Shown: in pieces, positions 1-8,175 of the stretch
How the letters are laid out: the number at the start of each line of letters is the position of its first letter
How positions within the stretch are numbered: position 1 is the stretch's first letter
DNA from: Candidatus Kryptonium thompsonii
GTDB lineage: Bacteria > Bacteroidota > Ignavibacteria > Kryptoniales > Kryptoniaceae
DNA: 64,000 nt
Assembly (NCBI GenBank): GCA_001442925.1
Contig: LDXX01000004.1
Coordinates: forward strand, 313,001 to 377,000
Direction: 5' to 3'
Program-made: the position numbers and the translations under genes
Notes under the pieces: model-generated
Database searches by the model: none
Told to the model about the DNA's origin: nothing
What the model saw: only the letters and a program-made list of their open reading frames with translations

Positions 1-2
1 TT

Positions 3-395
3 AATTATCCCTTTGTTGATGTTGCGATTTGTGCTGAGGTTGGTCCGGAGGTGATAATGGGTTCAACGCGAATGAAATCGGGAACAGCGCAGAAGTTAAT
101 TCTTAACATGATTTCAACGACTGCTATGATACGGCTTGGAAAAGTTTATGAAAATCTTATGGTTGATCTTCAGATGACAAGTGAGAAGTTGAAGGAAAGA
201 GCAAAGAGAGTTGTCATGATAGTCACTGGGGTTGACTATGCGACAGCTGAAAAATACTTAAAAGAAGCAGGTGGTCATGTAAAGACAGCTATTGTGATGA
301 TAAAGGCAGGTTGCTCTGCTGAAGAGGCGCGGGAGAGACTGAGAAAAGCAGATGGATTTGTGAGGGCAGCGATTGAAGGTAAAACATTGATTTAA
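3..395 (+). CDS. murQ: N-acetylmuramic acid 6-phosphate etherase, C-terminal part (cut by window start)
   Basis: This is the last ~130 residues of a MurQ-type etherase, which removes the lactyl group of MurNAc-6-phosphate during peptidoglycan recycling in the cytoplasm. The reading frame is open from the left edge and contains the family signature [20 protein letters not shown] followed by [18 protein letters not shown]. The last ~50 residues form the small helical UBA-like tail ([21 protein letters not shown]). The family is about 300 residues long, so more than half lies outside the window. The GTG at 51 is internal, not a start. It ends 10 nt before mfd on the same strand. Confidence 0.9.
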   Translation, partial: NYPFVDVAICAEVGPEVIMGSTRMKSGTAQKLILNMISTTAMIRLGKVYENLMVDLQMTSEKLKERAKRVVMIVTGVDYATAEKYLKEAGGHVKTAIVMIKAGCSAEEARERLRKADGFVRAAIEGKTLI

Positions 396-405
396 GTTTG
401 AGACA

Positions 406-3400
406 ATGGATTTTGTTGAGAAAATTTTCAAAATAGATAAGTTTGAAAAGTTAGGTGAGTTTCTGGGGAATCAGGAGAAAAGCATAAACTTAAAAAATGT
501 TGCAGGCTCTCTTTTTAGTTTTGTTGTTGCTTATGTGTATCGGGGTATTAAAAATAGGGTTATAGTTCTTGTTCAAGATGAGGAGTTTGGGCGCAAAGTC
601 GCGGATGACCTGAATTTTATCCTTGGCGAGGGCAAGGTTTTTGAGTTTATTCCAGATGAGGACATGCTGGCAGATGATATTGATGTTTTAAGGGTTAAAT
701 TTGCCCATGAATATGCGCGGGCTGATAAAGTTATAATTCTTTCGATAAAACAAATCGATGAGAGAATTCCTTTAAGTAAAGAACTTAACAATCACTCTTT
801 TGTTCTTTCGGTCGGCGAGAAAATAAATTATGATGCGTTTATTTCTTACCTTGTTAAGGAGGGTTTTGAAAGGAAGAAGTATGTTGAATCGAGAGGAGAT
901 TACAGCGTAAGGGGAAGCATTATCGATGTTTTTGGATTTGTTGGTGAGTTCCCTATAAGGATTGAATTTTTTGATGATGAAGTAGTATCGATAAGGGAGT
1001 TTGATATTTTTACGCAGAGGTCGTTGAAAAATTTAAGTCGAACCGTTATAGTTCCAAAGCTTACAAATTTAAATTTTGAGACGGTCGAGGTTTCGAGGTT
1101 ATTGAATGATTCGGTATGTATTGTTGAGGACAAAAATCTTGTGATTCAAGCGGTCGACGAGGATATATTTGAGGGGGTTGAGTTTAAGAAGTTTATAAAT
1201 ATCTTAAAGTTAGAGGCAGGGGACTTAAACGGGAATGTTGTGAATTTTTCGTCAAGAGCACAACCATTTTTCAATAGTAGTATAACTTTTTTCTCAGAGG
1301 AAGTTGCAAAATTGCTAAGGGATGGGTTTGAGGTTTTCGTTTTATGTGATGGAAAGGAACAGATGGAAAGGATGAAAGAGCTTGTTGAAGACGCAATGGG
1401 CTTTGAAGAGGCGATGAAGATTCATTTTAAGGAAAAATCAGTAAATTTGGGTTTCATTTTAACTAAGGATAAAATTGCTGTCTTCACAGAGCATGAAATT
1501 TTTAACAGGGTTAAAGCTAGGAATTTTTTAAAGTACAGAAAGTTTAAAGGGATAACACTTCATGAACTTGAAATGCTTAAACCAGGTGATTTTGTTGTTC
1601 ATGTTGATTATGGGATTGGGAAATTTGCAGGGCTTCAGAAGATAAGTATAAATGGGATTGATCAGGAAGCTGTTCGGCTTGAATATGCTGATGGAGGAGT
1701 TTTATATGTGAATTTGAATTACATTAACAGGATAAAAAAGTATCGTGGGGAAGAAGGGATTGTTCCAAGGTTAAATAAGCTTGGCTCGGCGGAGTGGGAA
1801 AAACTTAAAGAGCGGGCGAAGGATGGCATTAAAAAGGTTGTGAGAGATTTTATATGGCTTTATGCAAAACGAAGTTATGTAAAGGGTTTTAAATTTTCTC
1901 CAGATAGTTATCTGCAGAAAGAAATGGAAGCGTCTTTCATTTATGAGGATACACCTGATCAGCGAAGGGCAACGATTGAAGTCAAGCAAGACATGGAAAG
2001 CGAAAAGCCGATGGATAGATTAATATGCGGTGATGTTGGATTTGGAAAGACGGAGGTTGCGATAAGGGCAGCATTTAAAGCTGTTTTGGATAAAAAACAG
2101 GTTGCGGTGCTTGTTCCGACGACAATTCTTGCACATCAGCATTATAAAACATTTACAGAAAGGTTGAAAAATTATCCTGTAAGGATAGAGGTTATTTCAA
2201 GATTTATTCCAAGAGCAAAACAGGTAAAGATAATCGAAGATCTTGAGAAAGGAGAAATTGATATAATCATCGGGACACATAGGTTGCTTTCAAATGATGT
2301 GAGATTTAAAGATCTTGGTTTATTGATTATAGATGAAGAGCACAGATTTGGAGTTGAAGCTAAGGAGAAGTTGCGGAAAGTGAAGGTTAATGTTGATACT
2401 TTGACTTTAAGTGCTACTCCCATTCCAAGGACGCTGTATTTTTCGCTTATGGGCGCAAGGGATATGTCGATAATCAACACTCCGCCACCAAATCGCCTTC
2501 CAATAATTACGAAAATAATAACGGTCAATTCTCTAAAGTTTGCTGATATTGTTAAAAACGCAATTTATCACGAAGTAAGCAGAGGAGGGCAGGTTTATTT
2601 TGTGGTTGATAAAATAGCAGAGATTGAAGATATAGCGAAATTTTTAAAGGAAATTGTTCCAGATTTAAAGTTTGATGTTGTTCATGGGAAAATGAAACCG
2701 TCTGCGATTGAGAAAGTAATGCTTGGGTTTCTTGAGCAAAAATTTGATATTTTAATTTCAACGAAGATAATTGAGGCTGGAATTGATATCCCAAATGTAA
2801 ATACAATTTTCATTTACAACGCACATACATTTGGTCTTGCGGAGATTTATCAACTTCGCGGTAGAGTTGGGCGTTCAAATAGGCAGGCATACGCTTATCT
2901 TGTGATACCACCAGTTGAAACGATTGGAACGAATGCAATTCGCAGGTTATCAGCGATTGAGGAATTTACAGAGCTTGGTTCAGGTTTAAATCTTGCCTTA
3001 AGGGATATGGAAATTCGAGGTATAGGGAATTTGTTTGGTAAGGAGCAAACAGGTTTTATCAACTCAATTGGATTTGATCTTTATTGTAGGATACTTGAAG
3101 AAGCTGTTGAGGAACTGAAACAGCGTGAGTTTAAAGATATTTTTAAAGGCGAAAGGAGGTTGAGAAGGAAATTTGATGCCATAGTTTCTGCTGAGGTAAA
3201 TGCTTTTATTCCAGATTATTATGTTGACTCTGATTCTGAACGGTTCAGCTATTATCAAAAATTGTATGAGGCTGAGAGTTTAGAGGAAATCGAAGCAATA
3301 AAAGATGAACTTGAAGATAGATTTGGAAAATTGCCAGAGGAAGTGGAGAGTTTAATTTTAATTTCAAAGGTAAAGCATTTATCTGAAAAGAATCATATTC

Positions 3401-3663
3401 GACGCGTCGAGATCACCAGGGAACATGTTGTCGTTACTCCAGGAGATAGCTTAATAAATTCGGAAATTTTCAGGGAAGTTGTGGATGTTTTTTCGAGGGG
3501 TTCGGGTTTAAAGTTTGAGAAAGTAGGAGGAGAAACAAAGTTGGTTTTGAAATTCAAATATTCAGCCACAGCAAGACAAAATCTCGTTAAATTTTTAAGT
3601 TTGCTTGAGGAGTTAACGCTTCAGTTTTCTTATGATGAAGGAAACTTCACCACCAATCCATAA
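406..3663 (+). CDS. mfd: Transcription-repair coupling factor Mfd
   Basis: A 1085-residue SF2 DNA translocase that removes stalled RNA polymerase and recruits UvrA to transcribed-strand lesions. Domains in order: a UvrB-like N-terminal region (GSIIDVFGF, then PIRIEFFDDEVVSIREFD, near 170-200), the CarD-like RNAP-interaction domain near 390 (LKPGDFVVHVDYGIGKFAGL), Walker A GDVGFGKTE near 541, DEEH box near 642 (LLIIDEEHRFG), helicase motifs SATPIPRTL and QLRGRVGRS, and the C-terminal TRCF domain. Length is close to the usual 1100-1150. Its last 51 nt overlap the convergent lexA-like gene. Confidence 0.97.
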   Translation: MDFVEKIFKIDKFEKLGEFLGNQEKSINLKNVAGSLFSFVVAYVYRGIKNRVIVLVQDEEFGRKVADDLNFILGEGKVFEFIPDEDMLADDIDVLRVKFAHEYARADKVIILSIKQIDERIPLSKELNNHSFVLSVGEKINYDAFISYLVKEGFERKKYVESRGDYSVRGSIIDVFGFVGEFPIRIEFFDDEVVSIREFDIFTQRSLKNLSRTVIVPKLTNLNFETVEVSRLLNDSVCIVEDKNLVIQAVDEDIFEGVEFKKFINILKLEAGDLNGNVVNFSSRAQPFFNSSITFFSEEVAKLLRDGFEVFVLCDGKEQMERMKELVEDAMGFEEAMKIHFKEKSVNLGFILTKDKIAVFTEHEIFNRVKARNFLKYRKFKGITLHELEMLKPGDFVVHVDYGIGKFAGLQKISINGIDQEAVRLEYADGGVLYVNLNYINRIKKYRGEEGIVPRLNKLGSAEWEKLKERAKDGIKKVVRDFIWLYAKRSYVKGFKFSPDSYLQKEMEASFIYEDTPDQRRATIEVKQDMESEKPMDRLICGDVGFGKTEVAIRAAFKAVLDKKQVAVLVPTTILAHQHYKTFTERLKNYPVRIEVISRFIPRAKQVKIIEDLEKGEIDIIIGTHRLLSNDVRFKDLGLLIIDEEHRFGVEAKEKLRKVKVNVDTLTLSATPIPRTLYFSLMGARDMSIINTPPPNRLPIITKIITVNSLKFADIVKNAIYHEVSRGGQVYFVVDKIAEIEDIAKFLKEIVPDLKFDVVHGKMKPSAIEKVMLGFLEQKFDILISTKIIEAGIDIPNVNTIFIYNAHTFGLAEIYQLRGRVGRSNRQAYAYLVIPPVETIGTNAIRRLSAIEEFTELGSGLNLALRDMEIRGIGNLFGKEQTGFINSIGFDLYCRILEEAVEELKQREFKDIFKGERRLRRKFDAIVSAEVNAFIPDYYVDSDSERFSYYQKLYEAESLEEIEAIKDELEDRFGKLPEEVESLILISKVKHLSEKNHIRRVEITREHVVVTPGDSLINSEIFREVVDVFSRGSGLKFEKVGGETKLVLKFKYSATARQNLVKFLSLLEELTLQFSYDEGNFTTNP

Positions 3664-4242
3664 GTTTTTATCCCCTTCTTTAAATTTCAGGGTTTCGTAA
3701 CCCCTGCTTGATGGTATAAGGTAAATTTCGTTATTTTCGTTTTTATAGTGTCTAATTAAACCTTCGTTTTTAATTACGGCGAAGACGATGCTTCCATTTT
3801 TGATTTCTAAACTTTGGGTTATAATCGCTATATCTCCTTTGAAGATTCCATCCTTTTGCATTCCATCGTCGGTGACTTCAACTGCGAAAGATGGCAAGGT
3901 ATCAAAGATTTTCATATCAAGTTTTATGGTTCCATTTAAGTTTGTAAACATTCTCAATGGATTTTGAGCATCGAAGGTTGAGATAAGAGGTATTTCTTTG
4001 AGATCAATTTGGGTTTTGTCAAGTTTAAAATCGTTAATATTTATATTCCTTGCTTTCAAGTTTGTTCTTTGAATATATCCTTTCCTTTCCAAAGCTTTTA
4101 AAACCGAGTAAGCGGAATTGGTTGATTTAAAGTTAAATTTTTTACAAATCTCTCGTATCGTCGGTGGCTTGTGATTTTCAATTGTATATTTTTTTATGAA
4201 TTCGAAAATCTGATTTTGTCTTTTGGTCAACGCTTCTTTCAT
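3613..4242 (-). CDS. lexA: LexA-like repressor without self-cleavage residues
   Basis: A 209-residue protein with LexA architecture. The N-terminal winged helix (residues 1-65: LTKRQNQIFEFIKKY, PPTIREICKKFNF, LKALERKGYI) matches the LexA DNA-binding domain closely. The C-terminal S24-like domain keeps the hydrophobic framework, but the catalytic serine position is Gly127 (DDGM instead of GMSM), the catalytic lysine position is Arg164 (LIRHY instead of TVKRL), and the Ala-Gly cleavage site is Ala92-Gln93. It probably binds DNA and dimerises but cannot autodigest as classical LexA does. It is divergent from mraZ and convergent with mfd (51 nt overlap). Calling it the SOS repressor is inference; it may answer to another signal. 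Confidence 0.8.
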   Translation of the reverse strand: MKEALTKRQNQIFEFIKKYTIENHKPPTIREICKKFNFKSTNSAYSVLKALERKGYIQRTNLKARNININDFKLDKTQIDLKEIPLISTFDAQNPLRMFTNLNGTIKLDMKIFDTLPSFAVEVTDDGMQKDGIFKGDIAIITQSLEIKNGSIVFAVIKNEGLIRHYKNENNEIYLIPSSRGYETLKFKEGDKNLWIGGEVSFIIRKLKR

Positions 4243-4281
4243 TGGTTTTTAAGCTTTTGTTCTCTTGGTTTTCCATGTGGC

Positions 4282-4310
4282 AATATACTGAACATTTGTT
4301 TAAAAATCAA
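4282..4310 (-). promoter_or_regulatory. Candidate promoter of the lexA-like gene with internal operator
   Basis: On the minus strand, TTGATT (complement of 4305-4310), a 17 bp spacer and TATATT (complement of 4282-4287) lie about 40 bp upstream of the ATG at 4242. The spacer contains GAAC-ATTT-GTTT at 4290-4301, one mismatch from the GAAC-N4-GTTC box used by Gram-positive-type LexA proteins. The promoter match is good; the operator role is inference. Confidence 0.55.
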
Positions 4311-4389
4311 ATCCCCGCATTTCTCTTTCCCACGGGGTTCTATGTAAAGCAGAAATAACGCACTTATATCGATTAGGCTGGGTGGGGGC

Positions 4390-4417
4390 TTGACTAAACG
4401 ATTTAAAAATGTATATT
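4390..4417 (+). promoter_or_regulatory. Candidate promoter of the mraZ/dcw cluster
   Basis: TTGACT at 4390-4395 and TATATT at 4412-4417 are separated by 16 bp. The expected transcription start near 4424 falls at the edge of the GTGGT repeats, so a protein bound there would block initiation. This is the only good sigma70-like match seen upstream of mraZ. Confidence 0.65.
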
Positions 4418-4427
4418 TAAGAGTGCA

Positions 4428-4452
4428 GTGGTAAATAGTGGTGATTTGTGGT
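4428..4452 (+). promoter_or_regulatory. MraZ operator: three GTGGT repeats at 10 bp spacing
   Basis: GTGGT occurs at 4428-4432, 4438-4442 and 4448-4452, each followed by a 5 bp spacer, giving an exact 10 bp (one helical turn) period. MraZ proteins are known to bind short G-rich direct repeats with this period (TGGGN-N5 in E. coli, GTGG/GTGT repeats in Mollicutes) upstream of their own gene. Position just after the promoter and before mraZ fits autorepression. Confidence 0.75.
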
Positions 4453-4476
4453 AAAAATTTTAAATTATTTATGCTT

Positions 4477-4920
4477 ATGCTATCGTTTATAGGAAGATAC
4501 AAATATGCAGTGGATGAAAAAGGTAGAGTGAGTATTCCGGCGAGGTGGCGTAAGTCTCTTTCGCCAGAGGCAAATGAAACCTTTGTGATCACGAGAGGTT
4601 TGGATCGGTGTCTTTTTCTTTATCCACTTGATGAATGGGAGAAGATTGAAAAAAGATTAAGAGAACTGAACACGTTCAATCCTGAGCATCGTTATGTTAT
4701 GAGAGTTCTTTTGATGTGGGCAAATGAGGTTACGCTTGATAATCAATCCAGAATTATGATCCCGAAAAATCTTCTTGAGTTTGCGAAGATAGATAGAGAA
4801 GCGGTTTTGATCGGCACGCTTGATAAAATTGAAATCTGGAATCCGGAAGTTTATGAAGAATATGAAAAAGGTCAACCTGATTACGAAACTGTTGCAGCAA
4901 AAGTTCTTGGTTCAAGATAA
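4477..4920 (+). CDS. mraZ: Transcriptional regulator MraZ
   Basis: A 147-residue MraZ, the double AbrB/SpoVT-fold regulator that heads dcw clusters and represses them by binding direct repeats at their promoter. The two half-domains show FIGRYKYAVDEKGRVSIPARW at the N-terminus and VTLDNQSRIMIPKNL near residue 85; the second has Ser where DxxGR is usual. ATG 4477 gives the family-typical start MLSFIGRY. ATG 4471 is also possible; a GTG at 4438 lies inside the operator repeats and is unlikely. The stop is 2 nt before rsmH, so the two are almost certainly co-transcribed. Confidence 0.93.
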   Translation: MLSFIGRYKYAVDEKGRVSIPARWRKSLSPEANETFVITRGLDRCLFLYPLDEWEKIEKRLRELNTFNPEHRYVMRVLLMWANEVTLDNQSRIMIPKNLLEFAKIDREAVLIGTLDKIEIWNPEVYEEYEKGQPDYETVAAKVLGSR

Positions 4921-4922
4921 AT

Positions 4923-5855
4923 ATGGAAAAAGGTTTTCACATACCCGTAATGGTTGAAGAAGTTATGAAATATTTGATAACTCGTGATGATGGAATTTAT
5001 GTTGATGGGACGATCGGTGGCGGAGGACATAGCGAGGAGATCTTGAAAAGGACCAAGGCAAAGGTTATTGGATTTGATATTGATCCGGAAGCGGTTAAGT
5101 TCGCCAGTGAAAGATTAAAAAGTTTTGGGGACAGGATTTTAATTCTTAACAGAAATTATGCGACTTTGAAGGAAAGTTTATCTGAGATTGGAGTTGAGAA
5201 GATAACAGGTTTTCTGCTTGATCTTGGAGTCTCATCGTTTCAGCTTGATCATGGTGGTGGTTTTAGTTTTAGACTTGATGATAAGTTGGATATGAGGATG
5301 GATAGGAGCTCTGAACTGACGGCGGAGCATATTTTAAATAATTATTCTGAGAAGGAGATTGCGGATATAATTTTCAAATTTGGCGAGGAACCAAGAGCAA
5401 AGATGATTGCGAAGGAAATTGTCCGATACAGAAAGAGAAAAAAGATAGAAACGACGGGTGAGCTTGTAAAAATTGTTGATAAAGTTGCGAGCAAAAAATA
5501 TAGATTGAAGGTTCTTGCTAGAGTCTTTCAAAGTTTGAGGATTGCAGTTAATAGAGAGCTTGACAATTTAAAAATTGCACTTGATTCCGTTGTGGATGTT
5601 CTCGAGAAGGGTGGACGGATTGTTGTGATTTCGTATCATTCACTTGAGGATAGAATTGTTAAGATGTTTTTTAAGAGTAATGAAAAAAGGTGCATATGTC
5701 CACCGGATGTTTTCGAGTGCAGGTGTGGTAAGGTTGAAGTGATAAAAATTCTTACGAAGAAACCCGTAGCGCCGAGTGAGAAAGAGATAAGTTTAAATCC
5801 GAGAGCGAGGAGTGCAAAACTGAGGGCTGGAGAAAAAATGGTTGAGTTTGCATGA
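4923..5855 (+). CDS. rsmH: 16S rRNA (cytosine(1402)-N4)-methyltransferase RsmH
   Basis: A 310-residue SAM-dependent methyltransferase (formerly MraW) that modifies C1402 in the ribosomal decoding centre. It starts HIPVMVEEVMKYL, has the SAM-binding motif YVDGTIGGGGHSEEIL near residue 30, LLDLGVSSFQLD near 100 and VISYHSLEDRIVK near 235, all RsmH hallmarks. Length is normal. It is the second dcw gene, and its last 4 nt overlap the start of ftsL (ATGA), which suggests coupled translation. Confidence 0.97.
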   Translation: MEKGFHIPVMVEEVMKYLITRDDGIYVDGTIGGGGHSEEILKRTKAKVIGFDIDPEAVKFASERLKSFGDRILILNRNYATLKESLSEIGVEKITGFLLDLGVSSFQLDHGGGFSFRLDDKLDMRMDRSSELTAEHILNNYSEKEIADIIFKFGEEPRAKMIAKEIVRYRKRKKIETTGELVKIVDKVASKKYRLKVLARVFQSLRIAVNRELDNLKIALDSVVDVLEKGGRIVVISYHSLEDRIVKMFFKSNEKRCICPPDVFECRCGKVEVIKILTKKPVAPSEKEISLNPRARSAKLRAGEKMVEFA

Positions 5856-6139
5856 GTAAAGAAAAAGATAAAATAAGTGGCGCGAAAATTTTTATTTTTC
5901 TTTTGATCGCCGGCGTGCTCATAGTTGCTTACATTTGGAATTCTTTTATCGTTGATAGGCGTGCAGATGAAATTATCAAACTTGAGAAGAAGCTTGAGCT
6001 GTTGAAGATGGAAAGGTTACTTCTTGAAGCAAGATATGAGAAGCTCGTTTCGGTGAACTATGTGGTTCCATATGCTCAGCAGAGGCTTGGTCTTGTCTTT
6101 CCAAAGGAGAAGCCCAAAGAAATTGAGGTGAAGGAGTGA
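5852..6139 (+). CDS. ftsL: Cell division protein FtsL
   Basis: A 95-residue bitopic membrane protein, called FtsL from its topology and place between rsmH and ftsI. A short cytoplasmic tail is followed by one membrane span (IFIFLLIAGVLIVAYIW, about residues 12-30) and a periplasmic coiled coil (ADEIIKLEKKLELLKMERLLLEARYEKL), then a YAQQRLGLVFP stretch typical of FtsL tails. FtsL joins FtsB and FtsQ to activate FtsW-FtsI at the septum; no ftsB is seen in this cluster. It overlaps rsmH by 4 nt and ftsI by 4 nt. Confidence 0.85.
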   Translation: MSKEKDKISGAKIFIFLLIAGVLIVAYIWNSFIVDRRADEIIKLEKKLELLKMERLLLEARYEKLVSVNYVVPYAQQRLGLVFPKEKPKEIEVKE

Positions 6140-8175
6140 AGATTAAAGTCAGAAATAATTACGGGTATGAGAGAGATTTAGAAACGGTGTTCAAAGTGAG
6201 ATTAGATTTTTTATTTTGGGTTTTTACGGCGCTCCTTGTGCTTATTGTCTTGCGACTTTTGAAGGTTCAAGTTTTTGATCACAATTATTATTCTTCGCTT
6301 TCAAATGCTCAGTATTATACAAAGGTAACTTTGTTTGCTAAAAGAGGTTTGATTTTTGACAGGGAGGGCAGGATTCTGGTGACTAATCTTGTTGAAACTC
6401 AGATCGGAGCGGACCCATTTTATTTGAAGAAAGTTGGCGCAGATATAAATAAAGTTTCAGAGGAGTTAGCTAAAATTTTTGGCGGGGGAAAAGAATATTA
6501 TTTCGAAAAATTGAGAGATACAAGTAAAAGATTTGTTTGGCTTGTTAAAAATGCAACTACGGAAGAAGTTTCGAAATTCGATGCGTTTGTAAGTGCTTTA
6601 AGAGAGCCGAAGGAGAAAAAAATTTATAAAGGTATAGTTAAAGTTGAAAAGTTTAAAAGGTATTACCCTTATAGTAAACTTGCAAGCCATGTGCTTGGAG
6701 TGACCAACACTGATGGTAAGGCTTTGATGGGGGTTGAGCTTGAGTTTGATAAAATTTTAAGAGGTAAAGATGGATTTATGAAATTGACAAGGGATGCGCG
6801 TGGTGTTATGAAGGCATCTATTGAGGTTGAAAGAGTTGAGCCTGTCGATGGGTATAATTTGAAGTTATCTATTGATGTTGGGGTTCAAACGATTATTGAA
6901 AATGAGCTTGAAAAAGCTGTGAAGGAATTTGAAGCTGAAAGCGGAGTTGTAATAGTTGTTGATCCATGGACTGGGGATATACTTGGTCTTGCAAATTATC
7001 CAAATTTTGATCCAAATAATTATTGGTTATTTGATGTTGAGAATTTCAAGAATAGGGCGCTTCTTGATGCCTTTGAGCCCGGTTCAACTTTCAAAGTTAT
7101 TCCTGCTTCGCTTTTGCTTGAAAAGGATCCGAACAAGTTGTATTCGAAAATAAATGTTGATGGTGGTAAAAGCATCATTAGAGGTGTTAAAGTGGTTGAT
7201 TTTAAACCGAACGATGTTTTGAGCTTTACAGATGTTTTAAAGTACTCGAGCAATATTGGTATGGCTAAACTTGGGCTTGAGCTTGATAAGGTTGAGTTTT
7301 ATAAACATATTAGAAATTTTGGTTTTGGGGCTTATACTGGTATAAATCTTCCAGCTGAATCAAGGGGTGAGGTGAAAACGCCTGATAAGTGGACACCAGC
7401 GACCAAGATTTACATGTCTTTTGGTTATGAATTGAGAGCAACAGCTCTTCAAATTGCGATGGCTTATGCAAGCATTGCAAATGGTGGGGTTTTAGTTCAG
7501 CCCAGAATAGTAAAGGAAATACTTGATTCGGAGGGTAAGGTTGTTAAAAGTTTTCCTGTTGTTAGAGTCAGACGAGTTATTTCAGAGAGAGTAGCAAAGA
7601 TTTTAACAGAGATATTGGAAAAGGTTGTGGATGAAGGAACGGGAATACAGGCAAAAGTTGAGGGTTTAAAAGTTGCTGGAAAAACTGGGACGGCACAGAT
7701 TTATGAGTTTGGGTTTTATTCAAAGGCACGCTATCGAGCTTCTTTTGTTGGATTTTTCCCGGCTGAAAAGCCAAAGTTTGTTTGTTTTGTCATGCTTGAA
7801 TCTCCCAAGAAAAATTATGCTGGAGGAATTGTTGCTGCACCCGTTTTTAAGAGAATTGCGGAGCAGTTAATTAAACTTTCACCCGTTGAAACCGAGCCCC
7901 AAGAACTTGAGATTGCTAAGAATGAAAGTGAAGTATTTTCATCTGATGAAAACACTATCATGATTAGAGTCGGAGATGGTAAAATGCCAGATTTGAGGGG
8001 TTTGGCTCTTCGTTCGGCGCTTTCGAAAATTTCACCTCTTGATTTGAAAGTTAACATTATTGGTTCCGGCGTGGTGATTGATCAGGTACCAGCGCCGGGT
8101 ACAAGAGTAAAAGCAGGAATGAAATGCGTTCTTTATTGTCGTGATGATTCAAAGATAAGCCTAAATGAAAGATGA
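6136..8175 (+). CDS. ftsI: Division transpeptidase FtsI (PBP) with C-terminal PASTA domain
   Basis: A 679-residue class B penicillin-binding protein that cross-links septal peptidoglycan. One N-terminal membrane span (about residues 26-44), a PBP dimer domain, then the transpeptidase domain with all three active-site motifs: STFK near 317, SSN near 371 and KTG near 516. A PASTA domain follows at about 613-672 (MPDLRGLALRSALSKI through APGTRVKAGM). This layout resembles SpoVD/PBP2x more than E. coli FtsI, which lacks PASTA. It begins with GTG at 6136 inside the ftsL stop (GTGA overlap) and overlaps murE by 4 nt. Confidence 0.95.
   Translation: MKIKVRNNYGYERDLETVFKVRLDFLFWVFTALLVLIVLRLLKVQVFDHNYYSSLSNAQYYTKVTLFAKRGLIFDREGRILVTNLVETQIGADPFYLKKVGADINKVSEELAKIFGGGKEYYFEKLRDTSKRFVWLVKNATTEEVSKFDAFVSALREPKEKKIYKGIVKVEKFKRYYPYSKLASHVLGVTNTDGKALMGVELEFDKILRGKDGFMKLTRDARGVMKASIEVERVEPVDGYNLKLSIDVGVQTIIENELEKAVKEFEAESGVVIVVDPWTGDILGLANYPNFDPNNYWLFDVENFKNRALLDAFEPGSTFKVIPASLLLEKDPNKLYSKINVDGGKSIIRGVKVVDFKPNDVLSFTDVLKYSSNIGMAKLGLELDKVEFYKHIRNFGFGAYTGINLPAESRGEVKTPDKWTPATKIYMSFGYELRATALQIAMAYASIANGGVLVQPRIVKEILDSEGKVVKSFPVVRVRRVISERVAKILTEILEKVVDEGTGIQAKVEGLKVAGKTGTAQIYEFGFYSKARYRASFVGFFPAEKPKFVCFVMLESPKKNYAGGIVAAPVFKRIAEQLIKLSPVETEPQELEIAKNESEVFSSDENTIMIRVGDGKMPDLRGLALRSALSKISPLDLKVNIIGSGVVIDQVPAPGTRVKAGMKCVLYCRDDSKISLNER

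Noticed and set aside
2172-2528. A 118-codon minus-strand frame inside mfd
   Set aside because: It lies wholly within the conserved helicase domain of mfd, has no ribosome-binding site or recognisable domain, and reads as a codon shadow.
4312-4337. CCCCG/CGGGG inverted repeat in the lexA-mraZ intergenic region as a terminator
   Set aside because: Only five base pairs with a long loop and no T-run on either side; it lies between divergent promoters, where a terminator is not expected.
4239-4592. A 117-codon minus-strand frame across the lexA-mraZ intergenic region
   Set aside because: It overlaps the start of mraZ, both promoters and the operator; composition is not protein-like and no domain is seen.
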